Assembly: GCA_038056915.1 (NCBI GenBank)
Contig: JBBUEO010000040.1
Span: 1 to 11,021, forward strand
Length of the DNA: 11,021 nucleotides
Source of the DNA: JBBUEO01 sp038056915
GTDB lineage: Bacteria; Patescibacteriota; UBA1384; UBA12157; JAENIV01
Direction: 5' to 3'
Shown here: positions 1 through 5,541 of the stretch, in pieces
Position numbering within the stretch: position 1 is the stretch's first letter
How the letters are laid out: each line of letters begins with the position of its first letter
Program-made: the position numbers and the translations under genes
The notes under the pieces: generated by a model
What the model was told of the DNA's origin: nothing
Seen by the model: the letters and a program-made list of their open reading frames with translations, nothing else
The model's database searches: none

Positions 1-158
1 TTCTAATTATTCTCATTGACCTAATTAACCTAATAAAATCTCAAATCCTAAGCACTAAACTCTAAATACTAAACAAACTCTAAATTATAAATTCCAAACA
101 AGTTTCAAATTTGTAATTTGTAATTTGTTTAGAAATTAGGATTTAGTATTTAAGATTT
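1..158. repeat. AT-rich degenerate intergenic repeat, copy A
   Basis: No coding potential is visible. The stretch has short inverted segments: AAATCCTAA at 43-51 faces TTAGGATTT at 136-144. AATTTGTTTAGAA near 122 recurs in the spacer after comF (near 3873). GCACTAAA is also shared with that spacer, and TATTTAAGATTT (147-158) recurs at 5463-5474. The left edge carries AATTATTCT (5-13) and AATTAACC (23-30), which together resemble the reverse complement of the 19-bp motif at 3920-3938, with a short insertion between them. I read it as one member of a family of spacer repeats. Its function is unknown. Confidence 0.6.
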
Positions 159-162
159 ATCT

Positions 163-218
163 CTAATCTCTCATCTCGCATCTCTCATTTCTCATTTCTC
201 ATTTCTAATTTCGAATTT
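163..218. repeat. Heptanucleotide tandem repeat, 8 units
   Basis: Eight consecutive 7-bp units fit the pattern C(T/G)(C/A)AT(C/T)T. The units begin at 163, 170, 177, 184, 191, 198, 205 and 212. The three central units (184-204) are identical CTCATTT and the outer ones differ at one or two positions. One strand is almost purely pyrimidine apart from an A at fixed places. The array may vary in copy number by slippage. There is no sign that it is translated. Confidence 0.75.
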
Positions 219-226
219 CTTTTTCC

Positions 227-253
227 CCGTCTTGTTTTTTCGAGGCGGTTTTT
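227..253 (+). terminator. Weak rho-independent terminator-like hairpin
   Basis: CCGTCT (227-232) can pair with AGGCGG (243-248) through one G-U pair across a 10-nt T-rich loop, followed by five Ts (249-253). On the + strand this would end a transcript entering from the left, before the glycosyltransferase operon. The stem is short, so it may have no function. Confidence 0.35.
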
Positions 254-290
254 GTGTTAAATTAAAAACAATTACCCCACACAACCCCTT

Positions 291-323
291 TCTGTAAAAC
301 GGACTACGTCCTGTTATTACAGA
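291..323. repeat. Palindromic hairpin upstream of the GT4 gene
   Basis: TCTGTAA (291-297) pairs with TTACAGA (317-323). Inside this, AAC pairs with GTT, and GGAC (301-304) pairs with GTCC (308-311) around a TAC loop. Single T and A bulges lie on the right arm. The hairpin is GC-richer than the repeats to its left and looks like a small REP-type palindromic repeat rather than a terminator, because no T-run follows it. Confidence 0.6.
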
Positions 324-339
324 AGCGTCGTATGCGGGA

Positions 340-384
340 CTTCCTGAGCTTGCTTTCTGCTTTCGCAGAATCGCAACTCGGGAG
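340..384. repeat. Second imperfect palindrome abutting the GT4 coding start
   Basis: CTTCC-T-GAG (340-348) pairs with CTCGGGAG (377-384), with a bulged T and one G-U pair. Further in, TTGC pairs with GCAA, and CTGC pairs with GCAG around a TTTC loop. Together with the hairpin at 291-323 it forms a GC-richer block of about 100 bp ending just before the point where glycosyltransferase-like sequence begins. This suggests that a palindromic element has landed at the 5' end of the gene. As RNA, the hairpin would sit immediately before the proposed ribosome-binding site. Confidence 0.5.
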
Positions 385-385
385 C

Positions 386-391
386 GGGAGG
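386..391 (+). promoter_or_regulatory. Shine-Dalgarno GGGAGG before an AUU start
   Basis: GGGAGG ends 4 nt before ATT at 396, exactly where the conserved glycosyltransferase N-terminus (I/M-N-I-G-I-D-G) should begin. It is the only strong Shine-Dalgarno-like site near the start of this gene. There is none close to the GTG at 444, which is preceded by coding-like sequence. Confidence 0.4.
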
Positions 392-395
392 CAAT

Positions 396-1550
396 ATTAA
401 TATTGGCATTGATGGCAATTGCTTAATTTTTGAAAAAGCCGGGGTGGGCAAGTATTCCCAAAATCTGATTAAAAATCTTTTATCAATTGATAAAAATAAT
501 CATTATTTTTTATATTTTACTTTTTTTCGTCAACAAAAGATAAGAAGACGACTAATTGAAAAAATTCTTGATCCTTTGGGGAAAAATGTTAATATTCGGG
601 TTTTGCCAATCCCGGCGGCTTGGTGGGAATTTTTGACGCGGACAAATTTTCCGATTAAAAAAATTATCAAAGATCCTTTGGATGTTTTTTTTGCACCTTA
701 CGCCAGCGGTATCCCCAAAAATAGTTTTTCCAAAACGGTTTTCACTTGCCACGATTTAGTTTTTTTAAGATTCCCAGAGCACCGAGGAAAAAAGTTAAGC
801 AATTATTATCTTAAACGTCATCAAACCGCCTGTCGAAATTCTCAGAAAATTATTGTCCCCTCCTTGTCTACCAAAAACGATTTAGGCAATTTTTTAAAAA
901 TACCCCCAGAAAAAATTGTCATTATTGGAGAAGCAGCAGATGAAAAATTTAAAGTTATCAAAGACAAGAAAATTACCAGAAAAATAATTAGTAAATATTT
1001 TGATCCGGAGATAAGTTATTTCCTTTCTGTCGGCACTTTAGAACCAAGAAAAAATTTAGCCAAATTAGTCGAAGCCTTTGCTCGGTTGCCAAATGCGATT
1101 TTAAAAAAATATCGTTTGGTTTTGGTCGGCGCTCAAGGCTGGAATAATCAAAATCTCCTAAAAACAATTAATAATCTTAATCTTAAAGATAAAGTTATCT
1201 TTCCGGGATTTGTCAGCGACGAGGATTTGCCTTATATTTATAATCAGGCGGCAATTTTTATTTATCCTTCACTCTATGAGGGCTTTGGTCTGCCGCCCTT
1301 GGAGGCTATGGCTTGCGGGACGCCTTCGATTTGTTCTAATATTTCTTCTATGCCCGAGGTAGTGGGCAAGGCGGGGATATTGATTAACCCAAATGATGAA
1401 GAAGAAATAAATCAGGCAATTAAAAAATTAATTTTAAAGCCAATTTTAAGAAAAAAATTAGCTTTAGCTGGCCTCAAACAGGCCAAGAAATTTTCTTGGA
1501 AAAAAACCGCCAAAGAAACTCTCAAGGTTTTTAAGGCAATTATTCATTAA
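396..1550 (+). CDS. GT4 family glycosyltransferase (GT-B fold), start uncertain
   Basis: This is a cytoplasmic or membrane-associated glycosyltransferase that probably moves a sugar from a nucleotide donor to a surface-glycan precursor. Numbering from the GTG at 444 (368 residues), it shows VGTLEPRKN (E200), the G-F-V-S-D-E-D-L segment, and the GT4 EX7E signature EGFGLPPLE (E279, E287), followed by the CGTPS...S-S-M-P-E-V segment. The GTG at 444 is the first conventional start, but it removes the first strand of the N-terminal Rossmann domain: the codons before it read NINIGIDGNCLIFEKAG, then VGKYSQNL, as in GT4 enzymes. The frame is open back to a stop at 345-347 and contains no ATG, GTG or TTG before 444. 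I therefore place the start at ATT 396 (384 residues), behind GGGAGG. The alternatives are CTG 357, a start codon lost to the palindromic insert, or truncated use of GTG 444. It is the first gene of the operon. Donor and acceptor cannot be told. The family is secure; the start is not. Confidence 0.85.
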   Translation: MNIGIDGNCLIFEKAGVGKYSQNLIKNLLSIDKNNHYFLYFTFFRQQKIRRRLIEKILDPLGKNVNIRVLPIPAAWWEFLTRTNFPIKKIIKDPLDVFFAPYASGIPKNSFSKTVFTCHDLVFLRFPEHRGKKLSNYYLKRHQTACRNSQKIIVPSLSTKNDLGNFLKIPPEKIVIIGEAADEKFKVIKDKKITRKIISKYFDPEISYFLSVGTLEPRKNLAKLVEAFARLPNAILKKYRLVLVGAQGWNNQNLLKTINNLNLKDKVIFPGFVSDEDLPYIYNQAAIFIYPSLYEGFGLPPLEAMACGTPSICSNISSMPEVVGKAGILINPNDEEEINQAIKKLILKPILRKKLALAGLKQAKKFSWKKTAKETLKVFKAIIH

Positions 1551-1551
1551 C

Positions 1552-1557
1552 GGAGGG
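1552..1557 (+). promoter_or_regulatory. Ribosome-binding site deciding a GTG start
   Basis: GGAGGG lies 6 nt before GTG 1564 and just after the stop codon of the glycosyltransferase. It supports the GTG as the real start of the membrane protein and shows that the two genes are read in close succession. Confidence 0.7.
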
Positions 1558-1563
1558 GATTAG

Positions 1564-3084
1564 GTGAGACTAAAAAAGATCTTATCTTCTGATTGGTCAA
1601 TCGCGATAGGGATTTTTATATTAGCTGTTTTAGTTAGAATTATTCCCGAAATTAAAGCTGGCCATTGGCCAATCGGTTATGATACCTTTAATACCTACGC
1701 AGCGGTACTGGCTACTTATCAGGGACCTTTATGGAATTTTGTAAAAACCGCTAATATTTTATATTTGCTTTTTTGGCCTTTTAAACTTTTAGGCCTTTCG
1801 CCAGATTTGATTGTCAAGATTTTTGGGCCGGTGTTATATGGCTGCATCAGTTTGGTCTTTTTTGTCTTTTGCCGAAAATTTCTTAAATTTCCTAAATTAA
1901 AAGCTCTCCTTACAACTGGAATTGTCATTTTTTCGCTGGCTAGCCTTCGGCTTTCCTGGGATTTATATCGAAACGAATTGGGGCTGATTTTTTTGTTTTT
2001 AGGGCTGATCAATTTGCCAAAAATTACCCAAACGAAAAATTTAATATATTTTTCTATTTTTACGATTTTGGTCGGTCTGGCCAACGAACTGGTAATGGTT
2101 TTACTGCTGGTAATTTTGTTTGTTTATTGGCTAAAATCGTTATTTAAAAAGCGCTGGATTACTTTGACGGCTTTATCGATTCCCCTTGCCATCCTCCTCA
2201 TTATTTTTTTGATAGTTTTGCATTCTTCAAGCCAAAGCTTATACGATCCTCATATCTATTTTACCTATGATAATAATTATCTCTGGGGGTACTTCTATGA
2301 ATATAAAAAAATAATATCATATCAGGAATTATTTGGGACAATTACCAGCCTTTTTTGGCTTTTATTTAAGATATTACTGCCTTTTGCACTTTACGGCTTT
2401 TTCCTCATGAGAAAAAATCTGGTTTTAACGAGTTTATTTTGTTGGCTACTATTTGGAGCTTTTTCATCGTTATTTTTAGCCGGCAGAGGTCTATTGGTTT
2501 GGGAAAGATGGCTCATAATGCTAATTTTCCCCTTGGCAATTTATGCAACTTTTGGGATTTTTAAGCTCGGAGAATTATTAGCCAAGCCAAAATCATGGGC
2601 TAAGCACTTTCCCAAACTCGCTTGGGTTGTGGCCGGTTCATTTTGGCTAATGTTTTTTGTCTTACTTCTTTTACGGGCGATTCCCTTTATTTCAGCTGAT
2701 TATTCTGAGGCAAAACCTCCTTTAGCCAACGATAAAATTAATGTTTATTTTCCCCGCACCATGATTCACAATTCAGTTGGGATTTGGAAAATTGAATATA
2801 CCTTTGATATTATCCAATGGCTTAATCAAAACGCCCCCCCAGGCTCGGTGATTTTAGTTGATAACCGTTTTCGGGGTCTGATGCTGACGCGTTTTAATCT
2901 TGACGGCCGCTACATAATTACTAATCCTTGGTCGGAGAAATCGCCCGAAGCCAATTTAGAATTGGCCCGTAAAAAAGGATTTGAACCAATTTATTTAATT
3001 TGGAATACCTTAAAATCAATTGACGGTTTTGATCGAATTTATGCTTCAGGCAATATGGGGGTTTATCAAGCTCTTCCCCAATGA
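1564..3084 (+). CDS. Polytopic membrane protein, probable GT-C type glycosyltransferase
   Basis: The product has 506 residues. About ten hydrophobic segments are visible, roughly at residues 11-28, 62-78, 82-104, 115-130, 138-152, 160-190 (one or two), 199-219, 258-281, 286-306, 313-332 and 352-374. A hydrophilic C-terminal domain follows from about 375 to 506. The first external loop holds an aspartate in HWPIGYDTFN (D40), in the place where GT-C enzymes such as the PMT/ArnT families keep a catalytic acidic residue. The C-terminal part (NAPPGSVILVDNRFRGLM, then YLIWNT and VYQALPQ) resembles the extracytoplasmic domain found at the end of many such proteins. A role in adding a sugar from a polyprenyl-phosphate donor outside the membrane is inferred from topology and from the neighbouring GT4 gene. 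It could instead be an oligosaccharide polymerase-like protein. The start is supported by GGAGGG at 1552. Its stop overlaps the start of comF. Confidence 0.7.
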   Translation: MRLKKILSSDWSIAIGIFILAVLVRIIPEIKAGHWPIGYDTFNTYAAVLATYQGPLWNFVKTANILYLLFWPFKLLGLSPDLIVKIFGPVLYGCISLVFFVFCRKFLKFPKLKALLTTGIVIFSLASLRLSWDLYRNELGLIFLFLGLINLPKITQTKNLIYFSIFTILVGLANELVMVLLLVILFVYWLKSLFKKRWITLTALSIPLAILLIIFLIVLHSSSQSLYDPHIYFTYDNNYLWGYFYEYKKIISYQELFGTITSLFWLLFKILLPFALYGFFLMRKNLVLTSLFCWLLFGAFSSLFLAGRGLLVWERWLIMLIFPLAIYATFGIFKLGELLAKPKSWAKHFPKLAWVVAGSFWLMFFVLLLLRAIPFISADYSEAKPPLANDKINVYFPRTMIHNSVGIWKIEYTFDIIQWLNQNAPPGSVILVDNRFRGLMLTRFNLDGRYIITNPWSEKSPEANLELARKKGFEPIYLIWNTLKSIDGFDRIYASGNMGVYQALPQ

Positions 3085-3785
3085 ATACAAATTTAATAAA
3101 AATCAAAGAATTTGTTTTTGAACTCATTTTTCCCAAATTTTGTCTTGGCTGTGAAAAAGAAGGTGTTTGGGTCTGTGAAAAATGTCTGAAAAAAATTATT
3201 CAAGTGAAAACCCAAGTTTGTCCTGAATGCGGCAAAGTCTCCTCTTTGGGGAGATATTGTCCTAAGCATAAGCGTTTATGGGGGTTGTCCGGAATTATGG
3301 TTGCCGGCTATTATCAGGAGGGGCCGCTAAAAGAAATTATCCATAATTTCAAATACAATCATATCCTCGAATTGGGAAATTTTTTAGGTACTTTAATGGC
3401 CGAGGCGCTTGAAGAAAATTTGCCGGCTGAAAAAAATCTTTTGCTTTGCGCAGTGCCTTTGCATTTTTTGCGTCGGGCTCAAAGGGGTTATAATCAAGCG
3501 GAAATCCTTGGAAGCAAAATCGCTTGTGAGCTTAAGTTGCCGGCTAATTTTAAGCTTTTGAAAAAGGTCCGCTTCACAAAACCGCAAGTTCAAGTGGCTC
3601 AAGATGAGCGGCGAGTGAATCTAATAAAAAGTTTTGCCATTAATCAAAACATTTCTTTAAAAGGTAAAACCATTATTTTAATTGACGATGTTGCCACCAC
3701 CGGCACTACTTTAAACGAATGCGCCAAAGTTTTAAGAAAAAAAGGCGCAAGACGTGTCTGGGGACTGGTAGCAGCAAAGGGATGA
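3081..3785 (+). CDS. comF: ComF family phosphoribosyltransferase-like protein
   Basis: The product has 234 residues, the usual ComF length. The N-terminus has a zinc-ribbon-like cysteine set (C21, C24, C32, C35, C47, C50, C60, with H63). Next comes a type I phosphoribosyltransferase domain with VPLHFLRRAQRGYNQAEIL, the TKPQVQVAQDERRVNL segment and the PRPP-binding signature IILIDDVATTGTT (198-210). In naturally competent bacteria ComF works in the cytoplasm with the ComEC/ComFA uptake machinery to bring single-stranded DNA inside. Its chemical activity, if any, is not settled. The ATG overlaps the TGA of the membrane-protein gene (ATGA), so translation is probably coupled, and no separate ribosome-binding site is evident. 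It sits oddly among glycan genes. The family assignment is firm; the role in DNA uptake is inferred from the family. Confidence 0.93.
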   Translation: MNTNLIKIKEFVFELIFPKFCLGCEKEGVWVCEKCLKKIIQVKTQVCPECGKVSSLGRYCPKHKRLWGLSGIMVAGYYQEGPLKEIIHNFKYNHILELGNFLGTLMAEALEENLPAEKNLLLCAVPLHFLRRAQRGYNQAEILGSKIACELKLPANFKLLKKVRFTKPQVQVAQDERRVNLIKSFAINQNISLKGKTIILIDDVATTGTTLNECAKVLRKKGARRVWGLVAAKG

Positions 3786-3940
3786 CAATAAAAAAATCCT
3801 AAATCCGAAGCACTAAATCCTAAACAAATAATAAATAATAAATCATAAACAAGTTTGAAGTTTAAAATTTAGAATTTGTTTAGAATTTCAAAATTAGGAT
3901 TTCGAATTTGTAACTTTTAGGTTAATTAGAATAATTTGAC
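3786..3940. repeat. AT-rich intergenic repeat with nested inverted arms, copy B
   Basis: AAATCCTAAACAAAT (3815-3829) faces ATTTGTTTAGAATTT (3874-3888) with one mismatch. Outside it, AAATCCTAA (3794-3802) faces TTAGGATTT (3894-3902). The two pairs make a long AT-only hairpin downstream of comF. GCACTAAA and the TTTGTTTAGAA...TTAGGATTT block are shared with copy A at the left edge. The right end is the 19-bp motif also found at 5520-5538. No reading frame is visible. It may end the comF transcript, but it lacks a GC stem and T-run, so this is unproven. Confidence 0.6.
3920..3938 (+). repeat. 19-bp boundary motif, first copy
   Basis: GGTTAATTAGAATAATTTG is identical to 5520-5538, in the same orientation and 1600 bp away. 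TAGGTTAATT (3918-3927) appears inverted as AATTAACCTA at 23-32 and 5305-5314. Its last bases form part of the -35 box of the dehydrogenase promoter. Confidence 0.85.
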
Positions 3941-3963
3941 ATTATTTTTGATATCTTTATCAT
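3936..3963 (+). promoter_or_regulatory. Sigma-70-type promoter for the nucleotide-sugar dehydrogenase
   Basis: A consensus TTGACA (3936-3941) is followed after 16 bp by TATCAT (3958-3963), one mismatch from TATAAT. Transcription would start near 3970, only a few bases before the ATG at 3974. No Shine-Dalgarno sequence is visible, which fits a leaderless mRNA. The -35 box overlaps the end of the 19-bp repeat motif, so the repeat may have supplied half of the promoter. Confidence 0.5.
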
Positions 3964-3973
3964 TTAACTTGTT

Positions 3974-5305
3974 ATGAAAATTGATCCCAAATTAACAAAA
4001 ATCGCTGTCTGTGGCTTGGGCTACGTTGGTTTTCCTATAGCTTTGCTATTTGCTCGGGCCGGTTTTGTTGTCATTGGAGTTGACTTAAATGAGCAAAAAA
4101 TCCGTCTAATTAATCGCGGAAGCAATCCAATTGAAGGCAAAGAGCCGGGTTTAAAAGAATTAATAAGGCAAGTCCAAAGTAAAGGAAATCTTGAAGCCAC
4201 ATCCTCGACCGCAGCTTATCAAGATGCAGATTTTATTATTGTCGCCGTAGAAACACCAGTTGATGAGAAAACTAATGAACCGGGCTTTGAAGCTTTAAAA
4301 TCTGCCCTTTTTAGCATTGGACAAAATATTAAAAAAGGAGTTTTGATTAGCATCGAATCAACCATTGCTCCTGGGACAATGAAAAAAATTGTCCAGCCGA
4401 TTTTGGAGCAACAATCAGGTCTTGTCGAAGGTAAAGATTTTGATTTAGTCCATTGTCCAGAGCGTTTAATGCCAGGTCATTTATTAGAGAATATCAATAA
4501 TTATAACCGGGTTTTGGGCGGCTCATCAAAAGCGACTGCGATTGCAAAAAGTCTTTATCAAAAAATCGTTAAAGGTCAAATTGACCAAACAGATTGGCTG
4601 ACAGCGGAAATTGTCAAAGCCGGCGAAAATGCTTATCGTGATGTCCAGATTGCTTTTGCCAATGAAATGGCTTTGTTTTGCGAGGCTCTCGGGGCTAATG
4701 TCTGGGAGGTCCGTCGTTTAATCAATAACTGCCGCCGCCGCGGCGAGACCCGGCCCGAAGCATTAAGACAGATGCATTTTCCGGGCGCCGGGGTTGGCGG
4801 TCACTGTATTCCCAAAGACCCATGGCTGTTGACTTTTGGAGCTAAAGGTTTGATAGAGCCGCAAATTGTTCCTTTGGCTCGGCGGATCAATAAATTTATG
4901 CCTCGACATATGTTTGATCTTTTGGGACAAGCTCTTAGAGAAATAGATCAGCCAATTGCCAAAAGTAAAATTGTTGTTTTGGGCTATGCTTACGCTGGCA
5001 ATTCCGATGACTGCCGCAACAGTCCAACCGAAGATTTGTTAAAATATCTGGCTCCGACTGGGGCGGAAATTATTATTCATGACCCCTATGTTAAAGAATA
5101 TAAAAAACCCTTGCAAACAGTCTTAAAGAGTGTTCACGCCTTGATTCTGATGGCTGATCACGACCAATATAAAAAACTCAAGATCAAAAATATCAAAAAA
5201 ATCATGCGGGTCAAAAAACCAATTATTATTGACGGACGAAATGTTTTTGATAAACAAAAAGCGATCAAAGAAGGATTTATTTACAGGGGAGTGGGGAATA
5301 TTTAA
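3974..5305 (+). CDS. UDP-sugar 6-dehydrogenase (UDP-glucose/GDP-mannose dehydrogenase family)
   Basis: This is a cytoplasmic NAD-dependent enzyme that oxidises C6 of a nucleotide sugar in two steps to a uronic acid, a precursor of surface polysaccharide. At 443 residues it has the full family length. Visible are the Rossmann motif GLGYVG (G14, G16, G19) with D37 for the NAD ribose, VETPVD in the N-terminal domain, SIESTIAPGT, HCPERLMPG, the central helix with K215 (EIVKAGENAYRD), the catalytic cysteine C278 in PGAGVGGHCIPKDP, and the C-terminal domain with GYAYAGNSDDCRNSPTEDLL. The LMPG and GGHCIPKDP forms are closest, to my eye, to the UDP-GlcNAc/UDP-ManNAc dehydrogenases (WbpA/WecC types) rather than to plain UDP-glucose dehydrogenase, but I cannot settle the substrate. 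It has its own promoter just upstream and follows the glycosyltransferase operon. The stop codon touches the next spacer repeat. Confidence 0.92.
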   Translation: MKIDPKLTKIAVCGLGYVGFPIALLFARAGFVVIGVDLNEQKIRLINRGSNPIEGKEPGLKELIRQVQSKGNLEATSSTAAYQDADFIIVAVETPVDEKTNEPGFEALKSALFSIGQNIKKGVLISIESTIAPGTMKKIVQPILEQQSGLVEGKDFDLVHCPERLMPGHLLENINNYNRVLGGSSKATAIAKSLYQKIVKGQIDQTDWLTAEIVKAGENAYRDVQIAFANEMALFCEALGANVWEVRRLINNCRRRGETRPEALRQMHFPGAGVGGHCIPKDPWLLTFGAKGLIEPQIVPLARRINKFMPRHMFDLLGQALREIDQPIAKSKIVVLGYAYAGNSDDCRNSPTEDLLKYLAPTGAEIIIHDPYVKEYKKPLQTVLKSVHALILMADHDQYKKLKIKNIKKIMRVKKPIIIDGRNVFDKQKAIKEGFIYRGVGNI

Positions 5306-5352
5306 ATTAACCTAATCGATCTAAAATGGCCCAAATACCAATGTTCAAATTC

Positions 5353-5369
5353 CCTGCCTCGCCGGCAGG
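5353..5369. repeat. GC-rich hairpin CCTGCC/GGCAGG flanked by 9-bp direct repeats
   Basis: CCTGCC (5353-5358) pairs with GGCAGG (5364-5369) around TCGCC. AATGTTCAA occurs on both sides, at 5340-5348 and 5375-5383. The direct repeats could be a target-site duplication left by insertion of the palindrome, or simply part of the repetitive AT-rich background. Confidence 0.6.
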
Positions 5370-5392
5370 CGGGCAATGTTCAATCAAATTCT

Positions 5393-5422
5393 TCAGCCAA
5401 GGGCTGATCCGCCTCTGGCGGA
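5393..5422. repeat. Two abutting perfect hairpins
   Basis: TCAGCC-AAG-GGCTGA (5393-5407) is followed with no gap by TCCGCC-TCT-GGCGGA (5408-5422). Each has a perfect 6-bp stem and a 3-nt loop. The pair lies in the converging spacer and resembles a small REP-type element. It could act as a bidirectional transcription stop or RNA-stabilising structure, though no T-run follows. Confidence 0.7.
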
Positions 5423-5519
5423 AAATCACAAAGCTATGAAATATTTGAAACTTGATAATTGATATTTAAGATTTGATTGGTCATTGATGAAATGAAAATT
5501 GAAAATTTATTACTGATTG

Positions 5520-5538
5520 GGTTAATTAGAATAATTTG
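5520..5538 (+). repeat. 19-bp boundary motif, second copy
   Basis: Identical to 3920-3938 and in the same orientation. It ends 3 bp before the stop codon (read on the - strand) of the giant lipoprotein gene, so it marks the right edge of the spacer. The two copies bracket the dehydrogenase gene. Confidence 0.85.
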
Positions 5539-5541
5539 TCT

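Larger units (their letters stand above)
5305..5541. repeat. Intergenic spacer with repeats and hairpins, copy C
   Basis: This spacer lies between the converging dehydrogenase and giant-lipoprotein genes. It opens with AATTAACCTAAT (5305-5316), identical to 23-34, and closes with the 19-bp motif (5520-5538). Between them lie three GC-rich hairpins and an AT-rich stretch that shares TATTTAAGATTT (5463-5474) with copy A. I see no reading frame and no classical terminator with a T-run on either strand, although the hairpins could stop or protect transcripts from both sides. Confidence 0.6.

Noticed and set aside
163..218. CRISPR array
   Set aside because: The 7-bp units are contiguous with no spacers.
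1..395. A tRNA or structured RNA gene upstream of the operon
   Set aside because: The hairpins are simple palindromes; I find no cloverleaf, TTCGA loop in context or CCA end.
332..400. Short reading frame from ATG 332 as the start of the GT4 gene
   Set aside because: It is in another frame and ends at a TAA before the glycosyltransferase begins. It would need a frameshift, and its peptide does not resemble the family.
444..446. GTG as the real start of the GT4 glycosyltransferase
   Set aside because: It cuts off the conserved INIGIDG strand and the following loop, which are encoded in frame just upstream. It remains possible only if the gene is truncated.
1719..2084. Reading frames opposite the membrane-protein and comF genes (also 552-752, 2921-3136 and 3393-3602)
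   Set aside because: They are antisense to genes with clear family motifs, rich in K, R and F in the manner of reversed AT-rich sequence, and have no ribosome-binding sites that I can see.
5353..5422. Classical rho-independent terminators for the converging genes
   Set aside because: Hairpins are present, but neither strand has the following T-run.
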